Positions 10,338-22,310 of a stretch of 64,000 bases of DNA are shown one piece after another. The notes under the pieces are model-generated. The model saw only the letters and a program-made list of their open reading frames with translations, had not been told where the DNA came from and did not search any database. The DNA is taken from positions 32,222,770-32,286,769 of the forward strand of contig NC_080682.1 in the NCBI RefSeq assembly GCF_030445035.2, given 5' to 3'. Numbering within the stretch: the stretch's first letter is position 1; every line of letters begins with the position of its first letter. The position numbers and the translations under genes were made by a program. This stretch comes from Dasypus novemcinctus (Eukaryota; Chordata; Mammalia; Cingulata; Dasypodidae).

Positions 10338-13300
10338 CTATTCTTTAATTGATGTTTCTATCAGGTCTTAGAAATGGTTTACCTATAAAACAATGAAAAT
10401 ATTTTACATGTAAGAAAAGCTTAATCTTTTATTCATTTATTCAATCAAAACATGGGAATGGAGCCTCTCTCTCAAACCACTCATGAACTTTGGGATTACC
10501 AAGTTTTATATGATAGTTCCCCCCCTTCAATGATTTGTTACATATTTATGAGGTCAGACAAAAACAAACCAATATAATAAGTGTTATTTATAAATATATT
10601 CATATTATTCTAGGGTAACAATATAGAGTAATATTTAAATCAAACTGTGATCAGAGAAGTTGTCCCAGATTAAGCAATGTTTCAAATAAATTTAATAGAA
10701 GTGAGATTTGGCTAAAACAAGAGGGAATGGAAAGTGAATTATTTGAAAAGGCTCAGGATGTATAAAGTCACGAAAGTGCAAACATGATGACTCATTTAAA
10801 GTATTTACATATTTAAAATGGATTGAAGAAATAATAAGTGGAAGGATATAGACCAAAATTCATTGTCCTTAATTTCCTGCCAACTCGCTGAAAGCTCCTT
10901 CCTATTGTCTTTCGTTTGGATCTGCCTGATTTTCTTAATCTGTAAAAGCTGAAGCAACCCAATTTGCAATATGTAACCTGTATCTCTCCTCTAGTGTATA
11001 CGTTTATATATTGCAAAACCAAATGGATATCACTGGTTTGATATCAAATTAGTATTTAGAAAACTGAATTTTTAATTTTCCATACTATTTATTCTTTCCT
11101 TGTTGTTTCCCATTTCATTAAATATTTCTACCTTCTATGCTATTAAAAAGAATAAATATTCCATAGTATCTTACACTCCTTAAATCCCTGTCATTAATTA
11201 GTTTAACAAATCCTGTTCACTCTGCCTTCAAAATATATCACAACTCGGATTATCTTCACTACCTCCCTCGCCTACTGTTATAGGCTACCTCAGGTCTGTC
11301 TGTTTTCATTCATGTCTTCAACAATTGGTGCTCCTATAGCAGCTCATAGGATACATTTTTCAAATTTGATTTTGATCACGCCATTCCTCTGTTCAAGCCC
11401 CTGTTATGGATTACTACAAAACAGTTAGTGATATACAATCTTCCTACCCTGGACCAAAACAGAATAATTAAATAACCTATTTTGTTAGCTCCTCTAATTT
11501 TTCTTTCACAATTCTCATTTTTTGTACAGAATTTATGATAATTCTCAAGTAGGCAGAATAATTTTCCATTTCCTTGGTTCAGTGTATACTTTTATAAACA
11601 TTAAAAATAGATATTAGAAAAAAGGTATATTGTAAATGCTAACCTTTCATTAATTCATTTAATATAAAAAATGTTCATAGAACACCAATTGTGTCAAGTG
11701 TTTCAAAATAGTAGACTCCCAGATATCAAAGAGGGTCTTCTATCTCATTAGGCTCAAGGTTTAGTCCAGAACTCATTATGCTGAGGGTGAAATCAGATCT
11801 ACTTATTTTTCAGGTCCTCTTATTTTTCAATGGTACTGAACTTGACTTGAAGAAGTCTACAATCAGCTACTGGATAATTACATCTACTTATAAATATCTC
11901 CTCTCCACTCACAACATTAGTGTACAGACTATTAAAAACTAAAAAACCCTAACTCTACTATTTTTTTCATCAAGCTCATCATTAGTCGAATGCAGAATCA
12001 GTTTTATCTTACTCAAAATTTCTATCATGTTCATGCTTTAAGCACCAATTGTATATAGAAAAAATAATTTCTTATCATACAACCTATTTTTAAAACACGA
12101 TATTTTTCTAAAACTAGCTGGAGGGGCATTATTAAATAATATTCATCACACTTAGCTATACTTTAAATTTTGTAAAATTAGATATTGGCAGCTTTCATGA
12201 TCTTTATAAGTATCTAATGAACTAATATGTGGTACAATTCCTGGACCAAAATGGATACTAAATCTTTGTTTTGTTATAAAGCATTGAAAACTTCAATTTC
12301 TGTCTATCAGAATTTATCATAAGTTTATATTCCTCTGAAATACAAAACAAAATGTGTTGAAAAAATTTTTTCATTCCATTGACTCCATTAAAAACAGGCA
12401 AAATATATTAATGAAAGGAAATAATAAAATCAAAATTATTTGTTATGCTTAACTCTGTCAGATGTTATGTCCATATATACAGACATATATATATCACTCA
12501 ATGAAATATATTTATATATATATATACAATCAAATTTAGTGAATCACATTGAACCTTTATAATAACAAGTATTTTTATATCTATTTTATCTTTGAAGAAA
12601 CCAATTCTAAATATGCATATAATTTGCCCAAGTAATAAAACTGGATTTGGGATCTAATTTTGATTTACTTCAAAACCCTTGTGTTGTAAGAGAAGTTGGT
12701 TGGTTTTTTGTTTGTTTGTTTGTTTGTTTTAACTGCTCATTTCTTACAAGCTTAAGTGAAATGAATTCCTACATTAAAAGAAAATACTTACAATTGATAA
12801 GTGTGGTTTCCACTACTAGCCGTTTACAGCCTTACCTTTTGAAGCCCTACTCCCAATCTGAAGGAAAACTTTTAGGTTACTCTTGAGCCCCTGAAAATCC
12901 CACTTTCTATCAAGTATGTCCAGAGAGGGAAAAAATCTGCCCTCTTTCTTGGGGATAGATATGACTTCATATGTTTGTGTGTGTCCATTTCTCCATAAAA
13001 TTTTCTGAAGATTGCAGAAAAATTTTATTTGTATTGTAGATATATTTAAAAGGAAACTATTTTGAAAACATTAAAGCAAAAATTTCATTTCATAAGATAA
13101 TTTCTTAAAAATGCAAATGAATCCTATGTCTACAAAGAAGATAATAACCAGAGAAATTTTTCCTGTAGCTATTCATCCAGTACTTGAAAGACAAAAATAT
13201 CAATTCAGGTTTTTTGCCCCTAATTCTACTGTGTTGGTTTGGACAAAAAAGGTTATACATGAGATTATTTTAGAATTTTGGGATGGTACAAACTAGTTGT

Positions 13301-13825
13301 GCTTGAGATATTGCAGGTATTAAATCTCTGTCATATGGAGCTTTAAGCTTACTTAGCTGATATAGTAATGGCTGCTTTTAAAAGGATAATGTATTCTCCC
13401 CGACAGGGGCAAAGAACACTGGGCCTTTTAACCTTTCTAAATACAACAATTAATATTGAGTCCTGAATTTGGAGTGTGTCCAAAACTGCTTCTTACTTAA
13501 TTAAATTCACTGGGATTTTACACACAATGTTGAAAGAGTATCTATATTTAAAAAGTTTCTAGACCAATCACATAATTAATATCAAGGAGATGTAACATAG
13601 AGGAAAAATTGGCTTCCAAGCCATTAGAAGTTAAGTTGCTGTTGAGAATAAAATATCAGCCTATTTATTTGTTGCAATGAGGTGAAATTATTACTTTTCC
13701 CCCAATTTGTGATAGCAAGTTTTCCTTTGCTTGTCTTAATACTCAAATGATTCTTGCTTAATGTTTTTAAAGTATGTTAAAATGTTATCTCCAATTTAGA
13801 TGTAAGAACTAATTATTATGCAATT
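10338..13825. other. AT-rich region 5' of the intact OR; no gene recognised
   Basis: This is where the OR promoter and non-coding exons would be expected, but I cannot identify them. There are ORFs of 60-80 codons at 10813-11022, 12647-12886 and 13111-13296, without any recognisable motif. 11220-11520 may be a degenerate old LINE (L2-like) fragment. A short TA-rich run lies at about 12485-12530 and a GTTT run at 12709-12730. Confidence 0.4.
12485..12530. repeat. AT-rich dinucleotide run
   Basis: Interrupted (AT)n tracts: a short run near 12487, then AAATATATTTATATATATATATAC. Confidence 0.6.
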
Positions 13826-14300
13826 GATTTTTTTTAATTACTGAGAAAATATTATGTGCCAGTACTATTTTATGGTATCAGGATACAGTGGTTATTCAAA
13901 CAGAAAAGAAAAAATTTGTTTAGATTGACCTTACAAGAATATAAGCTAATGACTTAGAGATCTAATATAATCTGTGATAAGTTCTATAGATACAGTAGTG
14001 TACAATGACAGAAAATAAGTCGATAAATTCTACTGTGGATGCGGAAGTCAAAGACGATGATGTTAATAGTTCTATTCATGTTGCGATCCAAAGAACTAGA
14101 AGTTGTTACCATGAGAATTGGTGTTACAAGTGGAAGGATAAACACTGAGAAGACTTTGGCAAGTTTAAGACTCCTAAAAATCAGTGAGTCTGGTGGTAAG
14201 CAGGAAAGGGAGAAAATAGGACACGATGAGGCTGAAAAGATGAATAGGAACCAAACCTTGAGAATATTATAGACTTGTAAGGAATTTGGATTTTATTTAA
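13826..14300 (+). repeat. L2-like remnant
   Basis: It contains TTATGTGCCAGTACTATTTTATGG...ATACAGTGG, then TTATAGACTTGTAAGGAATTTGGATTTTATT (14267), the order seen in L2 elements. The frame at 14039-14272 lies inside this remnant and is not considered coding. Confidence 0.45.
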
Positions 14301-14539
14301 AATAAGAGTAGACAAGCATTTTTTTTAATTAAGGAAGCTTTCATCTGACAAAATATGTCAAAAATAATATAGAACAGTTATTTGAGAATTGCTGTGTAAA
14401 CGTATGCGATATTGTGCTAGTGGCAGAAGGTTGAGGACTCTCTTATTCATTCATCTTTCTATTTCAGCACTAAGCGCAAATGCCTTGCACAGCAGGTATT
14501 CAGTAAATATCAGATGAAAATTTGCGTATAACACTGTTT

Positions 14540-14790
14540 AGTTTTCTAGCTGCCGAAGCAAATGCTATGCAGTGAGTTACCTTAAACAGTGGGAAGTAAT
14601 TGGCTCGCAGTTTTGAGACTTGGAGAAGCCCAAAATCAAGATGTCACCAAGGCGATGCTTTCTTTTTGAATACTGGCATTCTCAGGCTGACTGTGGGATC
14701 CTTGGTCTGGGCTTCTCATTCCTCTTGGCTGAACCCAGACTCTGTGACTCTAGCCCTTCCAAATATTCTTTAAACTCTTTAATTGCATTT
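14540..14790 (+). repeat. R2 repeat, partial copy
   Basis: This is a copy of a dispersed repeat (R2 here), also at 20693-21115 and 49305-49765. Shared landmarks are AAGCAAATGCTATGCAGTGAG / AAGCAAATACCATGAAATTTC, then GGAGAAGCCCAAAATCAAG / GGAGAAGTCCAAATCAAG, then GGCATTCT...GGCTG. The 3' half is missing or diverged. The family is not named with certainty. Confidence 0.55.
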
Positions 14791-15779
14791 ATTCTATCCC
14801 TTCAATTTAAAGAGATGATTCTATGTTTTCAGCTAAGATATACCAAACAGATCTTAATTTCTGCATTTCAATTTATCACCAAGATTTTAATATCATTTTG
14901 AAAAGCATTCCAGTCAATGAGGGTCCTTTTTAATAAATGTAGTTACCCTTCAAAGGGTAAAGCGGATGTAATGGCCATGTACTCAGGGAATGCTTATTAA
15001 ATGTTTATTCTGTGACAAGCTTTGTTGTATGGACTGCTGATGGAGTAGTAAATGAGACAACAAATGAATAAATCACATGAATCAGATTGCAAAAATAACA
15101 GAGAGAAAATGTAACAAGGTGATATGATATACAATAACTCAAGGAAAATAGAGATGGCTCTTCAATGAATGGCAAAGGACATTCTCGAAAGGCAGAAGGC
15201 AAGAGGTGAGGCATTAGGACTGTAGATTTAGTGGTGATGACAACTCAGCAGTGTGAAGATCTAGATGAGGAGCATTTCAGGGAGCAAGAAGAGCTTGTGT
15301 AAAGGCCCAAAGGCGAAAATGAGGCCACCCTGACAGGAACATAATGAATGAGGGGGAGCAGGACCACATGTGATGATTACTTGATTGGGGATCGATTGTG
15401 CAGGGTCTTATAGACCATGAAAAGGCCAATTTGAATTCACTGTCAATTTGGTTAAACACACTGCTTTCTTCCTACAAATTAACTTAGCACAACTGCTGTA
15501 TGTGAATAGAATGGCTTTCACATGGGAAAAATATCATGATTAAAGAAAAGTAGGACATGAAGAGGCAAAGTGGATCTCAATGCTGTGATCTTCAAAAAAG
15601 GACACATGGAAAATTTTAGGTGAAGGAGGTTTCTTCCGTTCATTAGTTTTATTTCTATTCATCCTGACTTAATGTGCACTGAATTATTATCAATTTTGTT
15701 AAGCATGTTGATGATCTTCAAGTCAAAATAGATGAGAGCATATAATGATACTTACCCAGGTCAAATAAAACTCCCGTCT

Positions 15780-16081
15780 TGCTGAGATCAGCTCAGTGAT
15801 AGGCTGGGTCAAAGGGAAGGTGACGCCGAACTTACAGAAATAAAGGACAGAGAGAGAGAGAGACAACAAAAGAGGAGATAAAGCTGGGACCAGGGGACTC
15901 ACAGCTTCTGGACTGAGAGCATCAACCATAGTTTCTACATTGTATTTATTGGAAACTACCAAGCAGATGTTTGCTATCAGAACTGAAACATCATCTACAA
16001 TAATAGGGAACAACTGCAACATCTACAATAAGAAACAGGTCATACAAGGTTCAAATACAATTTAAACTCTTTTTCCCCACA
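15780..16081 (-). repeat. 3' LTR of the 15.8-18.7 kb provirus
   Basis: 302 bp. The minus strand starts TGTGGGG and ends ATCTCAGCA, with an AATAAA signal at 15950-15945. The purine-rich stretch just inside (AAAAAGGGTTAAA, minus strand) is a candidate polypurine tract. Confidence 0.8.
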
Positions 16082-17574
16082 TTTAACCCTTTTTGTTTTT
16101 GCACATAGGGGGTCACACAAAAACTGGATATATTCCAATAAACCGCCTGCTAAATAAAATGCTTTTCCAATGCATTGCAACATCTAACTTATGGCTAGTA
16201 AGTCCTGAACCAGCAGCTGACCAGAATCTTGAATGTGCTGACACATAAGGCATTGGTTCACTGATTAACAAAGCTTCCTGCATTATATTTTCACCTTTAG
16301 GTGTGAACAACACTAATTAAATTTTTTCTCAATACATTCGGTCCCAGGATTGTTCAAACTTAAAACTTAAGAGATTTACATATACATTCAACAAGGTACA
16401 TTTATACATCACAGTTCATCAAATCACTTAAGTACACAATGTTTCTTTTTTAAAGTTCTGATTAGCATTCAAGCATTTTATACCTAATCCATAACTACCA
16501 TAGATTATACAACAATAAACAATAATACTTCCAACTAGTGACATTTAATGAATAGACTTTCATTTCTCATGGGCTTAATATTCCCAACCAACAAGGCTAT
16601 ATAGGCCAGTACTTGATCCAAAATGATCTCATTTTCCCCAGTTTGTAAGTCCTTTGAACATCTTAGCATCTTCACTGGACTTGGGGCCACATCCAATTCA
16701 CAGACTAAGTCAATAGCCACTTTCTCCCACTTTTTTTATTTTTAAAGCAGCCTGCTGGAAGTCTTCCTACTCCCTTGAAGAACCTTTCCTAATTAACACA
16801 CCTTAGTGGGTAAAATATTTTTAGTATTCTAACAATATCACAAATTCTATTAACATGAGAAAACACTGTACTTTATCAATTACTGCAGAGAGTATTGTGT
16901 TGTCTTACCCAGCCAAACACATTTAATAATTTGTTAGAATAGCAACTTAGAGCTTGTCCCAATTTTTTGCCTATTCTGGGCCCTTAAAATACCATTGTCG
17001 CTGATGTTTCTTAGTAGGTTTCTGCCACAGATTTCTTCTATGCAGCCAGATTCATTGCTATCAGGCCAGGAGAGAAAGCCTGAAGAACTGCAAAAGACCA
17101 TTGTTGACCTTTTCACAGTTTTTTCACTTTTTGTTCAGGTCTGTTTTACTTTTACAAAACACATTATCTCACTGAATGCTATCACAATATTTGCACAACT
17201 TGCTATATGCATACTAGCTCTGTCCTTCATATCTCCATTTCTGATTTTATAAAACTAACCAATTTAATTTAGGACAAAATATACCTTAAATTTCAGTTAG
17301 CATTCCCACAAACTTTTTTTACCTTTTTCAGTATTCACTTAACTTTTACATCTTTCATTTTATCCTATGAAGAAAAATAAATTATTCACTTCAATTTAAG
17401 CAAGAACTATTTTTTATGAAGAAACTTATAGTAATTCAATTAATCAAGACTTGAAACTATAGAGATCTTCTTAACATTTTAAATGTAGGCAATAATATAA
17501 GTGCTTATTTAATTTTTTGGCTATTTGAATAGGGCTCTTTTAGAACCTTCTATTTAACAAATTATATCACTGAC

Positions 17575-17776
17575 AATTCTTTCTTTCTTTCTTTTTCTGT
17601 CTTCCTTCCTTTTTCTTTCTTTTTTCCTTTATCTTTCTTTTCCTTTTTTCCTTTCTTTCTCTTTCATTCATTCTTTTCTTTTCTTTTTTTCCTTCCTTTT
17701 TCTCTCTTTTTCTTTCTTCCTTTTTTCTATCTCTTTTTCTTTTTTCCTTTATTTTCTCTCTTTTCTTTCTTTTTCA
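17575..17776. repeat. Imperfect TTTC/TTCC pyrimidine tract
   Basis: About 200 bases of almost pure C and T with changing TTTC, TTCC and TTTTTC units. It lies inside the internal region of the provirus at 15.8-18.7 kb and is absent from the related provirus at 53 kb, so it expanded after insertion. Confidence 0.8.
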
Positions 17777-18325
17777 CACACACTGAAACAATTTCAGCAA
17801 CACACTGACATTGAACAAATACAAAAGGAGTTTCAAATCTACTAATCTAGAATTGCTTCATTGGTTCCTTTTATAATTCAACATTTTTTTTCCAGTTTTC
17901 CTCCTCTCAATTTCCTTCTTAATCTCTTACTGTCCCCAAGCCATGCTTGTTTTATGATGCCATCTTAAACAAGTTCTGTAGTTTAGATACATCGATGTAA
18001 AGTTATTCTAGTCTTTGGAATGAGACCCAGTCATGCAGTTTCCAGCATCCATCTCTCCATCTGCATAATTGGAGGTTCTGGGTTCCACAGGAACTATTGT
18101 CATCTCTTGGCATTCATGGTATGGCTTTATCAAATGAGCTGGTACCCACACAGGATATGCTCCATCTCCTGGGGAAATACAAGCAAACCGTCTAGGACTT
18201 CAAAGACTTTCCATACAACTCAGGGCTTTGCTCTGTCACAACCACTTTACTTTCATTTGAAGTGATCCTTCTTCCCTTCAGGTCCCTGTTCAGGCAGCAG
18301 TTGTTGCAAGCCTTCTTCCATCAAG

Positions 18326-18342
18326 CCCCATGTTGAGCGCCA
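18326..18342 (-). promoter_or_regulatory. Primer-binding site, tRNA-Lys type
   Basis: Minus strand TGGCGCTCAACATGGGG starts two bases inside the 5' LTR. It differs at two positions from the complement of the lysine tRNA 3' end (TGGCGCCCAACGTGGGG). This fixes the orientation and supports the class II assignment. Confidence 0.8.
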
Positions 18343-18344
18343 AT

Positions 18345-18659
18345 TGCTGAGATCTGCTTAGTGATAGGTTGGCTGGAAGGGAAGGTGATGCAGAACTTAC
18401 AGAAATAAAGCACAGAGAGAGAGACATAAGAGAGGAGATAAAGATGGGATGAGGGGACTCACAGCTCCTGGAACTGAGAACCTCAACCATAGTTTCCATA
18501 TCATATTTATTGGAAACTACCAAGCACCTGTTTGCTATCAGAACTGCAACATCATCTACAATAATAGGAAGTAACATCTACAATAAGGAACAACTGCAAC
18601 ATCTACAATAGAGAATAGGTTATACAAAGTTCAAATATAATTTAAACTTTTTTCCCACA
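18345..18659 (-). repeat. 5' LTR of the 15.8-18.7 kb provirus
   Basis: 315 bp, homologous to 15780-16081 along its whole length. It contains an extra internal copy of the ACATCTACAATAA segment (about 18571-18585), which accounts for the greater length. Confidence 0.8.
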
Positions 18660-18929
18660 CCCTCTCACTACAACAGTCAGTCTTTCAGTGGTTTTCCTCT
18701 TGTCATTTTAGATAATTTTCTCTCATCCCTGGACATGTTTAGATAAAAACTGTAAACTCTTGCTCTTGGGTTGTGATACCCAGACTCAAGTAGTTCCCCT
18801 GCCACCCTGAGTCACTATCACATCATTTGCTTCACTTTTTTCAGCAATTTTATACTGAATTTATGGGTGTTTTAAAGTATGTTTACTTTTTAAATGCCTA
18901 TCTGTCTCAACTCCAAAGTACTCAATATG

Positions 18930-19110
18930 TAGACTCTGGAGCCATGCATGGATTCAGAAACTATATCATGCATCCATGTCAGCTTGTGACTTTGGATAGC
19001 TTATTTAAATTATCTAAGTTTCATTTAATCCTATGGGAAAGGAGAAATAACACTTACATACATGATAAGATTCTTAGGTGCCTGCACATTGCAGTAAATA
19101 AAAACTTTCA
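18930..19110 (-). repeat. MIR remnant (paralogue of 7020-7200)
   Basis: The reverse MIR core (TTTAAATTATCTAAGTTTCATTTAATCC...GATAAGATTCTTAGG) lies in the same place of the duplicon as 7020-7200. Confidence 0.5.
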
Positions 19111-19414
19111 ATATAATTGTAAATTATTAAGCTACAGTTCTTTTATATGTCATTTGAAAATTCATTTTATTTTGGGCACTTCCTAAATCTCATTTTGATT
19201 TGGTTACATGAATACTATTAAATTAAAATTTTCACACTACTTACCAGTTACATCCTGCATTAATTTTACTGTGTTCATGTTGAGAAATATGTAGTTTTCT
19301 CATCACTTCTTAATATAATATCTACTTGCATTGAAGTAATAAATAAAAATCACACACTTTTAAAAAAATCAGGTAGTAATATGATACTGATGAAGATGTG
19401 AGGAAGGCAGCAAA

Positions 19415-19545
19415 ACTGACATTAATAAACACCTACTAAGTTCCAGGCACTCCCCTTGATGTTTTACACAAATAACCCCATCTAATGCTTGAAATAACTA
19501 AAGAAATAGGTACTTCATTTCATTGTACATATGAACCAAACTTAA
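19415..19545 (+). repeat. MIR-like remnant
   Basis: AACACCTACTAAGTTCCAGGCAC followed by AATAACCCCATCTAATGC and TTCATTGTACATATGAACC resembles the MIR core. Confidence 0.5.
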
Positions 19546-19884
19546 AATAAAATTCTGGTAGATTATGAAATGCTTGTTTTTTTTATATAAACTGGTAAGA
19601 TGGAATTCAATCACAATTTTGTTGACCTTAGAACCCTGAATGCTTCCATAACACTTGAAACTTGACTACTACAGGACTTTCAAAGCCTGAATAATGTCTT
19701 GAAAAATCAATAATGCCAATGCCTGCATTCAAAGAAAAAGTGATGTAGTAAAGCTGGTTATGCAAGAAGGTAACTAAGGTATCCGGACTACAACAAGCTC
19801 CACAGAGGTCTTGACACAGTTAGAATGAAGCTTCTGCTAGTTCTAGAATCAAAATAAGCTGAAATCTGCCCAATATTTATTCCT

Positions 19885-20090
19885 AAAAATATATTTACTA
19901 TGGGTCAGGCATTGTTATAAGTACTTAACATATATTGCCTCATATTATTAACCCATTAATTTCATGAAGTTGATATTATTATTACCTTCTCACAGATGAC
20001 ATAAATTTCCCAGGTAACATTCCAATCCAGGAAATCAGACTCCAGAGTCTGCTTATAAACACTGAACCACGCTACTGCCTCTGAACAAAT
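19885..20090 (+). repeat. MIR remnant (paralogue of 41545-41730)
   Basis: TTTACTATGGGTCAGGCATTG, then CTCACAGATGACATAAATTTCCCAGG and AATCAGACTCCAGAGTCTGC form the MIR core and tail. It is colinear with unit C. Confidence 0.55.
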
Positions 20091-20692
20091 ACGTTCTTTA
20101 ATTTGTCTGTTCATGTGCTGTTTACCCACTATGTTAACCTCAGGTTCTGAGAAAATGATACACTGAGACTTGAAACAGCAATTGGCAGGAGTGAAAGCAC
20201 CAGAGCCTATGAAATTTGAAAAACCAGGAGAGACTGAAGAAAGGCTAAAGAGTTTGGGGTCCATTCAAGCCCACAAATATTCCTACAAGACCAGTCAGCT
20301 CTCAGAGCATTCTTTTTGAAAGCATGAATGGAAAAATTACATGCGATCCTTTCGAAGTGTAAAAATAAATAAGATAGCATTTAAGGCCAGTTGGTAGTTC
20401 TTTTACTCTTTTTGGGACTCAGGTAATAAAGAATGGTTATAATAACTAATATTTATTTAGCATGTGGTGTTTCAAAGAACTTTGTAGGATTATTCTGTTT
20501 GATCCTGATAATATCTCTATCTTTTCCTTTTAGCTAAAACTTAAATATGTTGTGTTTTGCCAAAGTTCATGCTATAAACAGTAAAACTGAGAACTGAACT
20601 TGGAATATTCTTACTCAGACCCTGCTAATCCCAATTACCTCTTTCTCCAAATGCACATGCACGATATGATGCATAAATTTTCCTTCATGCAG

Positions 20693-21115
20693 TATCTTGT
20701 TTGCCTGAACTGCTATCACAAACACCATAAAACAGGTTGGCTTAAATAACAATTATTTATTGGTTCTTGATTTCTGAAGCTAAAATCTGATACAAGATAT
20801 AAAATCACTTTCTTCTGGAAGTTTGTTTTCTTTCTGGTGTAGGCTGAAGGTAACCTTAGAATTGTGTGGATTTCCCATCACATGAATATTTCCTCTCCTT
20901 TCTTCTGCTCTCCATTGCTTTTTTCTCTTGACTTCCACCTTCAACTCTTTATAAGACCTCCAGTAATCAGGAATTAGACCCACTTCATTCAGTTAGGCCA
21001 CACCTTAACTGAATTAATATCTTCAACAGGTTCATTTACAATGGGTTCACTCCTACAGGAATGCAGATTAAGAATGTGCATAAATTGGGATGAGTAAATT
21101 AATCTACCAAAACAC
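20693..21115 (+). repeat. R2 repeat copy
   Basis: TGAACTGCTATCACAAACACC...TTGGCTTAAATAACAA...TTATTGGTTC at the start and GGCCACACCTTAACTGAA...ACAATGGGTTCACTCC near the end match the copy at 49305-49765. It interrupts the B/C duplicon alignment, so it was inserted in B after duplication or lost from C. Confidence 0.6.
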
Positions 21116-21837
21116 AGAAAAATGGTAAAAACAAGGCTCTTAATGTGAAAGATTTGATAGAATTACCAAGAGTAAGGTGTTTTAGTCCAAATAATGCAAA
21201 AAGAATAACTGTTAAAACTTTCTTTGGGAGAATTAAAAAAATAAGAAAAAGACAATTAGATTAGATTATGATTTAAGACTAGAAACTATAGAAAGAGAAG
21301 AAAGACAATAAAAAGCTGAAAGTTTTCCTATTTCCCAGAATATTTTAATATTTTTACAACTGCAAAGATAGTAATTGTGTACTGCATGAATTATAAAGAT
21401 ATGGGAGTTTCATGGGTCTCACAGTATCTTCAAAAAAAGGATAATTCTCAAAAAATACATTAGTAAGATAACTTCAAATAGGCTTAAGATGTGCAAACAA
21501 TCTATAGTACTATTATTAAAAATGTATATAATTTCACCTGCTTCAGAAACATCTGGTTTATTTTCTTAAAATGCACTAACAAGAGTACCATTAATCACAG
21601 TCACTAGAGCTGCATCCTAGGTATCTGTATTTTAAAAGGAACCATAAGTGATTCTGACAGTATATTAAGATAGGCAACAAAATGGGCAAAAAGTAAATTT
21701 AAATGAGATAACTTTATAATTATAATTACCTGATTGATCTCTTCTTCAAGCTCCTTAGCCAATATCAAACTGCTTTTGACAACCAGTGTTCACGTGGATT
21801 TGAACACCAGAAATCATCTTATTTTCTCTTTTACATT
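21116..21837. other. AT-rich sequence without recognised features
   Basis: No ORF or clear repeat. It lies 3' of the OR pseudogene within unit B. Confidence 0.35.
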
Positions 21838-22200
21838 TAAAGGAAAATGTGGGAAGGGTGGCCATGGTGGCTGCTGGGTGCAGGGAATGGGAGGAAGAGA
21901 TGAGATGGGGAGGCGTTTTCGGGACTTGGAGTTGTCCTGGGTGGTGCTTCACGGACAACCACGGGACACTGTAGATCCCCCCAGAGCCCACTGGATGGAA
22001 CGTGGGAGAGTGTGGGCTATGATGTGGACCATTGACTATGGGGAGCAGCGATGCCCAGAGATGTACTTACCAGGTGCAATGGATGTGTCATGATGATGGG
22101 AGAGAGTGTTGCTGTGGGGGGAGTGGGGGGTGGGGGCAGTGCGGTTGAATGGGACCTCATATTTTTTGAATGTAATATTTTTTAAAAAATGAATTAAAAA
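21838..22200 (+). repeat. R1 repeat, 5'-truncated copy
   Basis: It matches 3860-4200 closely (GGCCATGGTGGCTGCTGGGT, CACTGGATGGAACGTGGGA, CAGGTGCAATGGATGTG). It ends TTTTTTGAATGTAATATTTTTT plus an A-rich AAATAAAATAAAA tail. The frame at 21734-22093 runs through it and is not a gene. Confidence 0.8.
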
Positions 22201-22310
22201 AATAAAATAAAATAAAAAATAAAAGCATTACATAGTGTAAAAAAAAAGAAACCAATAAAATTGTTCAGTTCCTTTTCAAAAAAAATACAAAATAAAAAAA
22301 TAAAGGAAAA

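Larger units (their letters stand above)
15780..18659 (-). mobile_element. Internally deleted class II (ERVK-like) provirus
   Basis: Two direct LTRs flank 2.26 kb of internal sequence. The 3' LTR is 15780-16081 and the 5' LTR 18345-18659; both run TGCTGAGATC...CCCACA on the + strand. The flanking 6-mers CCGTCT (15774-15779) and CCCTCT (18660-18665) differ at one position and fit a decayed target duplication. Just inside the 5' LTR is a lysine-type primer-binding site. The internal region is AT-rich, has no ORF longer than ~85 codons and no recognisable pol. It resembles 52600-54710 of the second provirus. The LTRs differ at many positions plus small indels, so the insertion is old. It is defective and non-coding. 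Confidence 0.8.

Noticed and set aside
16535-17252. Short ORFs inside the 15.8-18.7 kb provirus, as possible env or accessory genes
   Set aside because: 60-85 codons, low complexity, both strands, no recognisable retroviral motif.
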